From contig NZ_QMDL01000001.1 in assembly GCF_003336705.1 (NCBI RefSeq), forward strand, positions 558,001 through 622,000: a stretch of DNA of 64,000 nt. The letters run 5' to 3'. Shown in pieces: positions 36,584 through 45,472 of this stretch. The translations under genes and the position numbers were made by a program. The DNA is from Marinobacter litoralis. Lineage in GTDB: Bacteria > Pseudomonadota > Gammaproteobacteria > Pseudomonadales > Oleiphilaceae. How positions within the stretch are numbered: the stretch's first letter is position 1; each line of letters begins with the position of its first letter. A model generated the notes under the pieces. That model ran no database searches and was not told where the DNA came from. It saw only the letters and a list, made by a program, of their open reading frames with translations.

Positions 36584-36615
36584 TTTCGCAGTTACTGAAT
36601 GAAACCGTGCAATGC

Positions 36616-36631
36616 TGGCACGGATTATGCC
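36616..36631 (+). promoter_or_regulatory. Possible sigma-54 promoter of cheW
   Basis: TGGCACGGATTATGCC has the full TGGCACG -24 element, with GG (36617-36618) and GC (36629-36630) 10 bases apart; the -12 element is ATGC rather than TTGC. It lies 80 bases before cheW. Chemotaxis genes are more often FliA-dependent, so this needs testing. Confidence 0.55.
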
Positions 36632-36711
36632 CATAACTATAGTATTGGGCGCTGATGATGATTTTTTGACGATCAGGTTGCCCGCCGGGCAGCCGAGCAG
36701 GAGAACGAGTT

Positions 36712-37200
36712 ATGGCAGCCCCGAGCGGACAGCACAATCAGGCCCAGGAAGATCAGGTACTCCAGTACGTGACCTTTCACTTGGATGATGAGACATACGG
36801 CATCAACGTAATGCAAATCCAGGAAGTGCTCCGGTACACAGAGATAGCGCCGGTGCCGGGTGCTCCGGATTACGTGCTAGGTATCATCAACCTTCGGGGC
36901 AACGTTGTGACGGTGATTGATACCCGTCGCCGGTTCGGATTGATGGACGCCGATGTCACCGAAGCAACGCGCATTGTGGTGATGGAATCTGAAAACCAAG
37001 TGATGGGTGTGCTGGTGGATTCAGTGGCTGAGGTTATCTACCTCAAGTCCAGCGAGATTGAAACAGCGCCCAACGTGGGGAACGAGGAAAGTGCCAAGTT
37101 CATCCAGGGTGTGTGTAACAAGAACGGCGAGCTGATCATTCTCGTCGAGTTTGAAAAGATGCTGACAGACCACGAGTGGGCTGAAATCGCAGCGCTGTAA
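36712..37200 (+). CDS. cheW: CheW, chemotaxis coupling protein
   Basis: CheW bridges chemoreceptors and CheA. The 162-residue protein is a single CheW beta-barrel domain with the motifs LQYVTFHLDDETYGINVMQIQ, VPGAPDYVLGIINLRGNVVTVID and DSVAEVIYLKSSEIE. ATG 36712 follows GGAGAACGAG. A 128-base gap with a sigma-54-like motif and a small GC hairpin near 36679-36692 separates it from parP, so it may have its own promoter. Confidence 0.95.
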   Translation: MAAPSGQHNQAQEDQVLQYVTFHLDDETYGINVMQIQEVLRYTEIAPVPGAPDYVLGIINLRGNVVTVIDTRRRFGLMDADVTEATRIVVMESENQVMGVLVDSVAEVIYLKSSEIETAPNVGNEESAKFIQGVCNKNGELIILVEFEKMLTDHEWAEIAAL

Positions 37201-37265
37201 ACGGCCAAGCCAACAGCGTTTCTGATGGACGTCTACCGTGGTAACCAATAACGGAGATGTCCATT

Positions 37266-37658
37266 ATGAGCTTTAACATTCCTTCCTGGCTTCCTTGGTG
37301 CCTGACCGCTGTGGCGATTGTTCTGGTTCTTGTGCAGGGCATTGTCCATGGCCGCAAGATTCAAGCACTTCAGACATCCCTCAAGAACCGTTGCGATACC
37401 CTTGGGCGAGAGCTGCATGCCACCACCAGTGGCAGCATGGGCGTGGGCCAGAGATTGGTCGCCTGTGAGCGTCAACTGTTCGAGCTGCGCAACGCCATGG
37501 ACGAAATGCGCCAGAACGACCCCCTCAGGATTTCTTACGACGAAGCCGCCCGGTTGGTTGATCTTGGTGCGGATATCGACGATTTAATGAATACTTGCGG
37601 CATATCTCGCCCAGAAGCAGAACTGGTATCAGCACTCAAGAAGCGCCAAGCCGCATAA
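37266..37658 (+). CDS. DUF2802 membrane-anchored protein
   Basis: A 130-residue protein with one N-terminal membrane helix (about 6-25) and a cytoplasmic coiled coil followed by a short helix-turn-helix-like tail (YDEAARLVDLGADIDDLMNTCGISRPEAELVSAL). DUF2802 genes commonly follow cheW in Pseudomonas-type chemotaxis clusters; the function is unknown. ATG 37266 is preferred to 37257 because GGAG (37253-37256) is at better spacing. Its stop is only two bases from the end of the convergent gene on the other strand. Confidence 0.8.
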   Translation: MSFNIPSWLPWCLTAVAIVLVLVQGIVHGRKIQALQTSLKNRCDTLGRELHATTSGSMGVGQRLVACERQLFELRNAMDEMRQNDPLRISYDEAARLVDLGADIDDLMNTCGISRPEAELVSALKKRQAA

Positions 37659-37660
37659 TA

Positions 37661-37993
37661 TCAGGGTTCGTCGGCCGCTGTGCCGGCCTCGGGGTGGGCG
37701 TCATCTGGCGTTTTACCCCGAATATGAAACGCAAACGCCAGAATTTCGGCAATCACCCGATAGAGCTCTTCGGGGATCTCTTCGTTTAGAGATAAGCGCG
37801 CCAGAATGCCTGCTAATTCGGCATTTTCATACAAGGGGACATCGTTTTCCTGAGCGATGCGAATAATTTCCTCCGCCAACTCCCAGGTGCCTGTTGCTGA
37901 AATGATCGGAGCTCGCTTGCCATCGTATTTCAGGGCAACGGCCGCGGGGGCTGTATTGTCATCGCGATTTTGGTATTTATCGTCCTGATTCAT
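37661..37993 (-). CDS. Stand-alone FlhB C-terminal domain protein (FhlB/YlqH type)
   Basis: A 110-residue soluble protein homologous to the cytoplasmic part of FlhB downstream of the cleavage site: PAAVALKYDGKRAPIISATG aligns with the FlhB segment starting at NPTHYAVALKYD, and EEIPEELYRVIAEILAFAFHIRG matches its end. The NPTH cleavage motif and all membrane helices are absent. Such proteins pair with a FliK-like gene in Bacillus (ylqG-ylqH) and here overlap one by 4 bases. A role in export switching is plausible but unproven for this lineage. Confidence 0.82.
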   Translation of the reverse strand: MNQDDKYQNRDDNTAPAAVALKYDGKRAPIISATGTWELAEEIIRIAQENDVPLYENAELAGILARLSLNEEIPEELYRVIAEILAFAFHIRGKTPDDAHPEAGTAADEP

Positions 37994-39366
37994 GCCTTGG
38001 TATCTACCAGTCGATGTTCCAGTCGGGTTTCGGCGTGCTGGGGGCTGCCTCGTCTACATTCCAAATCCGCTACTTCAAGGCCTAGATCTGCCAAGCTTTG
38101 GCGTAGTAGCGGAAGCTCTTCGTTTACCTGACGAAGGGTTGATTGTTTTATTGCCCATATGTGAGCGCTGACACTGGGGTGCCGATAGGCCACTTCAAAG
38201 TGCAAGGGGCCTGCGTGGTCCAGATCCATTGCCAGATTGAGGCGCCACTCGCTTACAGATGTTCGCTCCGGATTATTTTTCGTATTTCTCTCTTGTTGAT
38301 ATTGCTCCATCCGGAGTTGGGCCATACGTGGTTCATGTTGCGGGGTTAGCCAGGGAATCTCTAGCAGCAAAGTACTGGCGGGTGTGCCGGGTTCCGCCCC
38401 GGCTCTTGCGGTCAGAGTTTGGCTGTGTAGCTGGTTCACGGTAATGCGGTTCAGCATGCCTGCCAGCATACGCAAAGTCTGAGCAACGCTTGCCGGTTCG
38501 CTGCTGCCTTGTGACACATTGGCTGCGGTCAGTCTCGGGAACTGAAGAGGCGCATTCAACAGGTCCTGGCTTGCCAGTGGTGTCAGACGGTTAAAAGCTT
38601 CTGGGGATTGCCCTTGGCTTGCGAGCAAGGCGGTAACGATGCGGGCCAGCGCCAATTTTAAATCGGTGGGTGCGCCCTGTGGGCCACTGGTTTGCAACAG
38701 GCGGGATTCCGCAAATACGCCGCTTTCAGATAACCACTGTTTTACTTGTGATGCGCTTCCCTCCGCTTTGCCTGCGCCCGGCTGCAGCGAGTTAGCTTTT
38801 GCCATATTGGCGAATAGATCTTCAAGAGTCTGTCTTGCGGCTACTGGCAGTGGTTGGGTGGTGTTGGCTGCAGGTGGCTGGCCGGGTTGTGGGGCAGCTT
38901 TAAGTCCGGCATTCATGCTGTTAAGCAGTTGAGCCAGTCCGCTTTGCAGGTTTTGTTGCCACGGCAAACGTTGCGCCAGAGCTTTCGCTATACCGGATTC
39001 CTGGCTGGTCGCTAACTTGCCGATGAGTCTGAGTTCGTTGCCAGCGCGCATGACCTTAATCAAGTCGCCAGCTTTTAAATCCGGGGCCTGGTCACCGGTG
39101 GCGACCGGGAGAGAGCGACCTTTTACTTCTAAAATGAGCTCGTTTCCTCCGCCTTTCCGCTGCAATACTTCAGCCACTTTGGCGACGGTAGACTCTCGGT
39201 TACCCAGCTTCAACTGCGCCAGCTGCTGCTGGGCAGACTGCGTACGATCGATTCCGGCGGAGGGTAAACCTGTATGGGTTTGGCCGCCTCCCGACTGTTT
39301 GTTCACTGGGGTTGCGGGCGTTGGCCCGCCGTTCAGTTTCATTGGCATTGTTTTGATATCGGGCAA
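37990..39366 (-). CDS. Second FliK-like hook-length control domain protein
   Basis: A 458-residue protein. The C-terminal part (about 345-440; WRLNLAMDLDHAGPLHFEVAY, QVNEELPLLRQSLADLGLEV) resembles the Flg_hook domain of FliK. The rest is Gln/Ala/Leu-rich, with a beta-rich N-terminal segment (ILEVKGRSLPVATGDQ). No ATG is convincing at the start: TTG 39366 gives the longest frame, and ATGs at 39348 and 39342 are alternatives without a clear ribosome site. It is not the canonical hook ruler, which is at 14443-15609. It forms a two-gene unit with the FlhB-C protein, divergent from ccmA. Confidence 0.72.
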   Translation of the reverse strand: MPDIKTMPMKLNGGPTPATPVNKQSGGGQTHTGLPSAGIDRTQSAQQQLAQLKLGNRESTVAKVAEVLQRKGGGNELILEVKGRSLPVATGDQAPDLKAGDLIKVMRAGNELRLIGKLATSQESGIAKALAQRLPWQQNLQSGLAQLLNSMNAGLKAAPQPGQPPAANTTQPLPVAARQTLEDLFANMAKANSLQPGAGKAEGSASQVKQWLSESGVFAESRLLQTSGPQGAPTDLKLALARIVTALLASQGQSPEAFNRLTPLASQDLLNAPLQFPRLTAANVSQGSSEPASVAQTLRMLAGMLNRITVNQLHSQTLTARAGAEPGTPASTLLLEIPWLTPQHEPRMAQLRMEQYQQERNTKNNPERTSVSEWRLNLAMDLDHAGPLHFEVAYRHPSVSAHIWAIKQSTLRQVNEELPLLRQSLADLGLEVADLECRRGSPQHAETRLEHRLVDTKA

Positions 39367-39403
39367 GAGTAATCTGTGATCGCTTTCGCTATAATGCGCG
39401 ACG

Positions 39404-39431
39404 TTGACTATGAATGCCCGGATTTTATGTT
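39404..39431 (+). promoter_or_regulatory. Possible promoter of the ccm operon
   Basis: TTGACT (39404-39409) and TATGTT (39426-39431) are 16 bases apart, 70 bases before ccmA. A TATAAT also occurs at 39390-39395 but has no matching -35 element. Confidence 0.35.
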
Positions 39432-39501
39432 GGTCGCTGTTTGGTCTTCATTCATACACCTGATGCTGTATTTGCATCCTTCGCTTTAAAACGGAACCCA
39501 G

Positions 39502-40140
39502 ATGCCCGAGCCGTTACTACAGGCCGTTGGTCTTGAGTGTGAGCGCGACGAGCGCCTTCTGTTCCAGAACCTGTCATTTTCCATACTGCCCGGTACGGTT
39601 ACCCGTGTCGAGGGCCCCAATGGTTCCGGTAAAACAACCCTGCTGAGAATTCTGGCGGGTTTGAATGATGCCTGGACGGGGGATCTCAGTTGGTGTGGAA
39701 AGCCCAGAGACCAGCACCGCGAATCCTATCTGCGTAATATGCTTTACCTTGGGCATCGTCCCGGCATCAAACCGCTGTTAACACCGCTGGAGAATTTGCG
39801 GGCATTGATGGCCGGGCGCCGGCCCCTTAACGATGATGCGCTGCTTCAGGCACTGTCTGGAACAGGTCTGTCGGGTTTTGAGCATGTGCCCTGTCGAAAT
39901 TTGTCCGCGGGGCAGCAGCGCCGGGTGGCATTGGCCCGTTTGCTGATTGCGGATGAGCCTTTATGGCTGCTTGATGAAGTGTTTACCGCCATTGATGCGT
40001 CTGGCGTAGAAGCTATTGAATCTTTGCTGCTTCAGCGGGCTCAAGAGGGGGGCGCTGTGATTGTTACGACCCATCACGATCTTAATTTGCCGGACATGGG
40101 GCGCATCACCCTGGGAGTGGGGCCGAGTGATGAATGCTAA
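39502..40140 (+). CDS. ccmA: CcmA, ATPase of the haem-handling ABC complex
   Basis: CcmA powers release of haem-loaded CcmE from CcmC during cytochrome c maturation. The 212-residue ABC ATPase has Walker A GPNGSGKTT, signature NLSAGQQRRVALARLL and Walker B LWLLDEVFTAID. It opens the complete ccmABCDEFGHI operon and overlaps ccmB by 11 bases. Confidence 0.95.
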   Translation: MPEPLLQAVGLECERDERLLFQNLSFSILPGTVTRVEGPNGSGKTTLLRILAGLNDAWTGDLSWCGKPRDQHRESYLRNMLYLGHRPGIKPLLTPLENLRALMAGRRPLNDDALLQALSGTGLSGFEHVPCRNLSAGQQRRVALARLLIADEPLWLLDEVFTAIDASGVEAIESLLLQRAQEGGAVIVTTHHDLNLPDMGRITLGVGPSDEC

Positions 40141-40855
40141 TGTGCCAGTCAAAGTGAAAGCAGTGAGTGCTTCAGTAGGCGTGTCTCAGGCTATGGTGTC
40201 GGTCTTTTTGCGTGATGTCCGTGTCGCGTTTCGGCAAAAGCAAGACCTGCTCAATCCGCTGTTGTTTTTTACCATGGTGGTAACTCTATTCCCCCTTGGT
40301 GTAAGCCCGGAAGTGGCATTCCTGAAACAGTCCGGAGCCGGTATCCTTTGGGTAGCGGCTTTATTGTCGGTGCTGTTATCGCTGGACCATCTGTTTCGAC
40401 ACGATTTTGATGATGGCACCTTGGAACAGTTAATGTTGCAGCCTCAGCCCTTGTTTTTACTGGTGTTGGCGAAAACTCTGGCCCACTGGATACTGACCGG
40501 GCTGCCTTTGGTGCTGTTAACACCCGTTTTAGGATTAATGTTGCATCTGGACGGGAACTCCGTGGCAACTTTGTGTCTAACGCTGCTGATCGGCACTCCG
40601 GTATTGAGTTTGATTGGCTCGATAGGCGCAGCATTGACGTTGGGCTTGCGTTCGGCCGGAGTGCTCTTGTCACTGCTGATTATTCCGCTGTACATTCCTG
40701 TGCTCATTTTTGGCACCGGAACAGTGGCCGCAGCTGCAGAGGGCGCGCAAGTTTCCGGTTATCTGGCGTTGATGGGTGCTTTTTTGGTGTTGGCGCTGAC
40801 ATTGGCGCCCTTTGCATCGGCTGCAGCATTACGAATCAGCCTGTCCAATAGCTGA
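40130..40855 (+). CDS. ccmB: CcmB, membrane subunit of the haem ABC complex
   Basis: CcmB is the integral membrane partner of CcmA. ATG 40130 is chosen, inside the end of ccmA; an in-frame ATG at 40061 lies deep within ccmA. The 241-residue protein has about six helices with the family motifs LLFFTMVVTLFPLG, FRHDFDDGTLEQLML and LLSLLIIPLYIPVLIFG. It is about 20 residues longer than E. coli CcmB at the N-terminus. Confidence 0.94.
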   Translation: MNANVPVKVKAVSASVGVSQAMVSVFLRDVRVAFRQKQDLLNPLLFFTMVVTLFPLGVSPEVAFLKQSGAGILWVAALLSVLLSLDHLFRHDFDDGTLEQLMLQPQPLFLLVLAKTLAHWILTGLPLVLLTPVLGLMLHLDGNSVATLCLTLLIGTPVLSLIGSIGAALTLGLRSAGVLLSLLIIPLYIPVLIFGTGTVAAAAEGAQVSGYLALMGAFLVLALTLAPFASAAALRISLSNS

Positions 40856-40909
40856 ACGATGGTCAGCCGGGCAGAAACGAACAGTGAACAGTAAGACGGT
40901 GACTAACTG

Positions 40910-41653
40910 ATGTGGCAATTCTTTCACAAGCTGGGCTCTCCGAAGTGGTTCTTTGGAATTGCGAACCGCTTTATGCCTTGGCTGTTGGCGGGAGGCCTGA
41001 TCCTTCTGGTTGCGGGGTTAGTCTGGGGGCTGGCGTTTGCCCCGAAAGATTATCTGCAGGGCAATAGCTACCGGATCATCTTTATTCACGTGCCTTCGGC
41101 GTTTTTGGCCCAGTCGATTTACATCATGATGGCCTCGGCGGCCGTGGTAACGTTGGTTTGGCGCATGAAGTTGGCGGATGTCTTTGTGAAATCCGTGGCG
41201 CCGGTTGGCTTGTTGTTTACCTTTCTGGCGCTTTTTACGGGCGCGGTTTGGGGTAAGCCGACGTGGGGCACTTGGTGGGTCTGGGATGCACGGCTGACGT
41301 CCATGCTGATCTTGCTGTTCCTTTATGGCGGTGTGATCGCCCTTGATCGCTCTATCAATGACGAGAAATCGGCAGCCCGAGCGGTCGCGGTTCTGGTACT
41401 GGTCGGAGTGGTGAATATTCCCATCATTAAATATTCAGTGAATTGGTGGAACACATTGCACCAGCCGGCCACTTTCAAGCTCACCGAAAAGCCCGCCATG
41501 GCCATGGAGATGTGGGTGCCGCTGTTACTGTCGGTGCTGGGGCTCTATCTGCTGTTTGGCTGGCTGGCTTGCCTGAGAATGAAAACCGAGATTCTGGTGC
41601 GGGAACGTCGTACCCGGTGGGTAAAAGAACTCGTTCTGGCGGGAAGGAAATAA
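40910..41653 (+). CDS. ccmC: CcmC, haem delivery protein
   Basis: CcmC transfers haem to CcmE at the periplasmic face. The 247-residue protein has six helices and the tryptophan-rich WWD motif WGTWWVWDARLTS, with conserved haem-ligand histidines nearby (FIHVPSAFLAQ, WWNTLHQPA). It follows ccmB by 54 bases and precedes ccmD by three. Confidence 0.96.
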   Translation: MWQFFHKLGSPKWFFGIANRFMPWLLAGGLILLVAGLVWGLAFAPKDYLQGNSYRIIFIHVPSAFLAQSIYIMMASAAVVTLVWRMKLADVFVKSVAPVGLLFTFLALFTGAVWGKPTWGTWWVWDARLTSMLILLFLYGGVIALDRSINDEKSAARAVAVLVLVGVVNIPIIKYSVNWWNTLHQPATFKLTEKPAMAMEMWVPLLLSVLGLYLLFGWLACLRMKTEILVRERRTRWVKELVLAGRK

Positions 41654-41656
41654 CCA

Positions 41657-41890
41657 ATGGCATTTGAATCATTTTCTGCATTTCTCGCCATGGAAGGCCA
41701 TGGTCCCTACGTGTGGACCTGTTATGCCGTGTTCGTCATTCTGGTTGCGGGCACGGTGTTTTGGTCGGCGAAACGCCATCAAGCTACGTATCACATGTGT
41801 AAGCGCGGCTATGAGCAGGAGAACCCGAAAGGGCAAAACGTGCCAAAAGCCGCAGCCACGTTTACACGTGTTGAAATCTCTCAGGATTGA
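41657..41890 (+). CDS. ccmD: CcmD, small haem exporter subunit
   Basis: CcmD stabilises the CcmC-CcmE complex. The 77-residue product has a single membrane helix (GPYVWTCYAVFVILVAGTVF) after a short MAFESFSAFLAMEGHG head, typical of CcmD. Identity depends on size, the helix and its place between ccmC and ccmE. A second frame over the same bases (41664-41897) is a shadow. Confidence 0.92.
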   Translation: MAFESFSAFLAMEGHGPYVWTCYAVFVILVAGTVFWSAKRHQATYHMCKRGYEQENPKGQNVPKAAATFTRVEISQD

Positions 41891-41904
41891 TCATTAGGTA
41901 ACCC

Positions 41905-42384
41905 ATGCATCCGATTCGTAAGAAAAGACTGACCATATTGATTTTTCTTGTTGCTGGTTTGGCCGTTGCGGTTGGTCTGACCACCTACGCATTACGCCAG
42001 AACATCAATCTGTTTTATGACCCCACTGAAATTGCCGCCGGCAATGCGCCGGTCGATGTGCGGATTCGGGCTGGCGGTATGGTAGAAGAGGGTAGCGTAA
42101 AACGTGACCCTGAAAGCCTTTCTGTGCGTTTCCGGGTAACAAACTTCACGGATTCTGTTTCGGTTGAGTACGTCGGTATCCTGCCGGATCTCTTTGCTGA
42201 AGGGCAGGGCGTGGTTGCCATGGGCCGCTTGAACAACGACGGTCTTTTTGTGGCGGATCAGGTTCTGGCCAAGCACGACGAAAATTACATGCCACCCGAA
42301 GTGGCCGATGCCTTGGAAAAGTCATCGAAAGGACAGCACAAATCGCCATACGCAGACAAAGCTGCTGAATCCCAGGCTTACTGA
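41905..42384 (+). CDS. ccmE: CcmE, periplasmic haem chaperone
   Basis: CcmE binds haem covalently and hands it to CcmF for attachment to cytochromes. The 159-residue protein has an N-terminal membrane anchor (about 9-29), an OB-fold domain, and the haem-binding histidine His124 in [13 protein letters not shown]. The tail is polar. All residues expected of a working CcmE are present. Confidence 0.96.
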   Translation: MHPIRKKRLTILIFLVAGLAVAVGLTTYALRQNINLFYDPTEIAAGNAPVDVRIRAGGMVEEGSVKRDPESLSVRFRVTNFTDSVSVEYVGILPDLFAEGQGVVAMGRLNNDGLFVADQVLAKHDENYMPPEVADALEKSSKGQHKSPYADKAAESQAY

Positions 42385-42417
42385 GCCCCCATTTATTGTT
42401 GATGTTGGAGAGTCCTG

Positions 42418-44418
42418 ATGTATCCGGAACTCGGGCAAGTTTCACTGATACTCGCGCTGTTGTTGGCGTTACTTCTGTCTGTTGTGCCGTTAGCGGGGGC
42501 CCTCACCGGGCGAGATAGCCTGCAGGCCTTTGCCCGACCCTTGGCGTCGGGCATGTTTGTGTTTACCGCGCTGGCCTTTGCCATCCTAACCCACGCTTTT
42601 GTGGTTGATGACTTTTCCGTTGCCTACGTGGCCAACAACAGCAACAGCATGCTGCCTTGGTTCTATAAGTTCAGTGCCGTTTGGGGAGGCCACGAGGGCT
42701 CGTTGCTGTTGTGGATTCTTATGCTGACGGGCTGGACGCTGGCGGTGGCTGTTTTCAGCCGTAAGTTGCCATCGACCATGGTCTCACAGGTTCTGTCTGT
42801 GATGGGTATGGTGTGTGTTGGCTTCTTCTTGTTCATTATTCTGACGTCCAACCCCTTTGATCGCCTGCTGCCGAACATCCCGGCAGACGGCCAAGACCTC
42901 AACCCTCTATTGCAGGACATTGGCCTGATCGTACATCCGCCCATGCTGTACATGGGATATGTAGGATTCTCTGTGGCCTTCGCCTTTGCGCTGGCGGCTC
43001 TGATTAATGGCCGTTTAGATGCTGCTTGGGCCCGTTGGTCGCGGCCTTGGACAACCGTTGCTTGGTCGTTCCTGACCATTGGTATTGCCTTGGGAAGCTG
43101 GTGGGCCTACTACGAGCTTGGCTGGGGCGGCTGGTGGTTCTGGGATCCGGTCGAAAACGCATCCTTGCTGCCTTGGTTGTCGGGCACCGCACTGATGCAC
43201 TCCTTGGCGGTGACGGAAAAACGCGGCGTATTCAAAAGCTGGACCGTGTTGTTGGCCATTGTAACCTTTGCGTTGAGTCTGCTGGGTACCTTCCTGGTTC
43301 GTTCCGGCGTATTGACCTCCGTTCACGCGTTCGCATCTGATCCGGAGCGGGGCACCTTCCTGCTCATGCTGCTGGGTATTACCGTGATTGGTAGTTTGGC
43401 GCTGTATGCATTCCGCGCGCCGGTGGTGCATGTGCGTTCACGTTACGGTTCATTGTCGCGAGAGATTTTCTTGTTGCTGAACAACGTGCTGCTGGTGACG
43501 GCAACCTTGTTGGTCGCTATCGGAACGCTGTACCCGTTGGTTCTGGACTATTTGGATATGGGGAAACTGTCCATTGGTGAACCGTTCTTTAACACTACCT
43601 TTAGCCCGTTGGCGGTCGCGACCGGACTGTTGTTGGGCGCGGGTGTGTTCTCCCGCTGGAAAAAAACGGACGGTGGATGGCTAGGCCGGAAGCTGCTGTG
43701 GCCATTGGCCTTGAGCCTGACAGCCAGTGTGGCTGTGATTCTGCTCTATGGAAGTTTCAAGCCCTGGGCGTTTGCCGGTGTGTTCACCGCAATTTGGGTG
43801 GCCGTGGCGACACTGTGGGATCTTTGGGACAAGTCGTCGTCCCGTCAGGGGCGTTTGCACGGCCTTAAGCGCCAGTCACGGAGTTACTGGGGCATGGTTC
43901 TGGGGCACCTCGGCGTTGCCATGGTTATGGCGGGGGCAACGGTGGTGTCGAACTATGGCATCGAGCGAGATGTCCGCATGGTGCCGGGTGACTCGGCCAT
44001 GGTGGGCGATTACGAAATCGTTTTTACGGATATTGGTAACCGTCGCGGGGCTAATTTTACCGCTCAATACGGCAGCTTCGATGTGCTTTTGGACGGCAAA
44101 AAGATTTCCGAATTGCATCCGGAGAAACGGAATTACCCGGTAGGAATGAGCGTGATGACCGAGGCCGATATTGATGGTGGTCTGTTCCGGGATATTTTCG
44201 TGGCTATTGGTGAACGGATTTCCGACGATGCCTGGGCCATTCGCTTGCAGTACAAACCGTTGATTCGCTGGCTTTGGTTGGGAGCTTTGATTATGGCCAT
44301 TGGTGGTTTCCTGGCGATTGCCGATAAACGCTATCGCATTCGGGAGAAGAATCAGGCGAAGGTCACTGACCCGAGTGCTAAGGTCGGTAGCGCACAGGCT
44401 GCAGGAGCCACATCATGA
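42418..44418 (+). CDS. ccmF: CcmF, cytochrome c haem lyase subunit
   Basis: CcmF, with CcmH and CcmI, attaches haem to apocytochromes. The 666-residue polytopic protein has about 14-15 helices and the WWD domain WGGWWFWDPVENASLLPWL, preceded by PPMLYMGYVGFSVAFAFAL. Length is normal. Its stop overlaps the ccmG start by four bases (ATGA). Confidence 0.96.
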   Translation: MYPELGQVSLILALLLALLLSVVPLAGALTGRDSLQAFARPLASGMFVFTALAFAILTHAFVVDDFSVAYVANNSNSMLPWFYKFSAVWGGHEGSLLLWILMLTGWTLAVAVFSRKLPSTMVSQVLSVMGMVCVGFFLFIILTSNPFDRLLPNIPADGQDLNPLLQDIGLIVHPPMLYMGYVGFSVAFAFALAALINGRLDAAWARWSRPWTTVAWSFLTIGIALGSWWAYYELGWGGWWFWDPVENASLLPWLSGTALMHSLAVTEKRGVFKSWTVLLAIVTFALSLLGTFLVRSGVLTSVHAFASDPERGTFLLMLLGITVIGSLALYAFRAPVVHVRSRYGSLSREIFLLLNNVLLVTATLLVAIGTLYPLVLDYLDMGKLSIGEPFFNTTFSPLAVATGLLLGAGVFSRWKKTDGGWLGRKLLWPLALSLTASVAVILLYGSFKPWAFAGVFTAIWVAVATLWDLWDKSSSRQGRLHGLKRQSRSYWGMVLGHLGVAMVMAGATVVSNYGIERDVRMVPGDSAMVGDYEIVFTDIGNRRGANFTAQYGSFDVLLDGKKISELHPEKRNYPVGMSVMTEADIDGGLFRDIFVAIGERISDDAWAIRLQYKPLIRWLWLGALIMAIGGFLAIADKRYRIREKNQAKVTDPSAKVGSAQAAGATS

Positions 44419-44951
44419 AGCGTGTGCTGTTGTTTTTGCCGCTGGTTATTGCGGTAGCTGTCGGTGTTTTTCTGGCCGCGGGTATCGGCAAAGATCCCAC
44501 CAAGCTGGAGTCTGCGCGCATCGGCAAGCCGGTACCGGCCTTTAGCTTGGAAAGCCTGAATAATCCAACTCAACTGCTGGATGAATCTGTGCTGAAAGGC
44601 GAGGTGGCCCTGTTGAATGTGTGGGCGGAGTGGTGCCCATCCTGCTGGGACGAACATGAATACCTGATGTGGTTGTCGAAAGAGAAAGGTGTTCGCATTG
44701 TGGGGCTTAACTATAAAGATCAGCGCGAAACGGCATTCAGCTTTCTCGGGCGCTTGGGTAATCCCTACGATGAAATTATTTTCGACCCCAAGGGCTCGCT
44801 GGGTTTTGATCTCGGCGTATACGGCGCGCCGGAAACCTTTGTCATCGATGCGAACGGCATCGTTCAGTACCGCCACGTAGGCGTGGTGAATAAGCGAGTA
44901 TGGGAAGAGGTCCTGCAGCCGGTTATTCAGAAGGCGAAGGGGAATAGTTAA
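44415..44951 (+). CDS. ccmG: CcmG/DsbE, periplasmic thioredoxin
   Basis: CcmG keeps apocytochrome cysteines reduced for haem attachment. The 178-residue protein has an N-terminal anchor (about 4-23) and a thioredoxin fold with active site WCPSC (Cys74, Cys77) and the family's GVYGAPETFVID cis-proline segment. The active site has Ser where many CcmG proteins have Thr, a conservative change. It overlaps ccmH by one base. Confidence 0.95.
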   Translation: MKRVLLFLPLVIAVAVGVFLAAGIGKDPTKLESARIGKPVPAFSLESLNNPTQLLDESVLKGEVALLNVWAEWCPSCWDEHEYLMWLSKEKGVRIVGLNYKDQRETAFSFLGRLGNPYDEIIFDPKGSLGFDLGVYGAPETFVIDANGIVQYRHVGVVNKRVWEEVLQPVIQKAKGNS

Positions 44952-45427
44952 TGCGTAATATTCAGAGTGCGTTATTGCTATTGATCGTTTGTGCCTTTGG
45001 TGTTCAGGCTGAAGTGAGAGAAGTGTACGACTTTGACACCCGTGCCGAAGAACAGCGCTATCAGAATTTGATAGCCGAGTTACGTTGCCCTAAGTGTCAG
45101 AATCAGAACATTGCTGATTCCAACGCACCGATTTCCAAAGATATGCGGGATCAGGTATATCGCTTGATGAAGAACGGTGCCACTAACGATGAAATCGTGG
45201 GCGATCTGGTGGGTCGTTTCGGGGAGTTTGTGCAATACAAACCGCCCGTGGATAAACGGACCATCCTGTTATGGGCCTTCCCTGCCATTGCTGTCATTAC
45301 GGGTGTCGCCATCGTAGCGGGCGTTGCCATACGATCCCGAAAGCGCGAAGAGGAAGAGCCGGCGCTCAGCCCCGAAGAACTGGCCCGCGTCAAAAAAATG
45401 CTGGCAGACAAGGATCAGCAAGACTGA
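44951..45427 (+). CDS. ccmH: CcmH, apocytochrome thiol-reducing protein
   Basis: A 158-residue protein with a signal peptide (about 1-20), the redox motif LRCPKCQNQ (Cys46, Cys49), and a C-terminal membrane anchor (about 105-125). This corresponds to the short CcmH form; the TPR part found in E. coli CcmH is a separate gene, ccmI, immediately downstream, as in Pseudomonas. Confidence 0.95.
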   Translation: MRNIQSALLLLIVCAFGVQAEVREVYDFDTRAEEQRYQNLIAELRCPKCQNQNIADSNAPISKDMRDQVYRLMKNGATNDEIVGDLVGRFGEFVQYKPPVDKRTILLWAFPAIAVITGVAIVAGVAIRSRKREEEEPALSPEELARVKKMLADKDQQD

Positions 45428-45472
45428 AGCTGATCCACGCAACACATTTCTAACTGTGATGATGACTTCACC

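Noticed and set aside
37661..37993. FlhB-C protein as a broken copy of flhB
   Set aside because: The frame is intact, overlaps its neighbour and lacks the NPTH site cleanly, and such stand-alone proteins are a known family.
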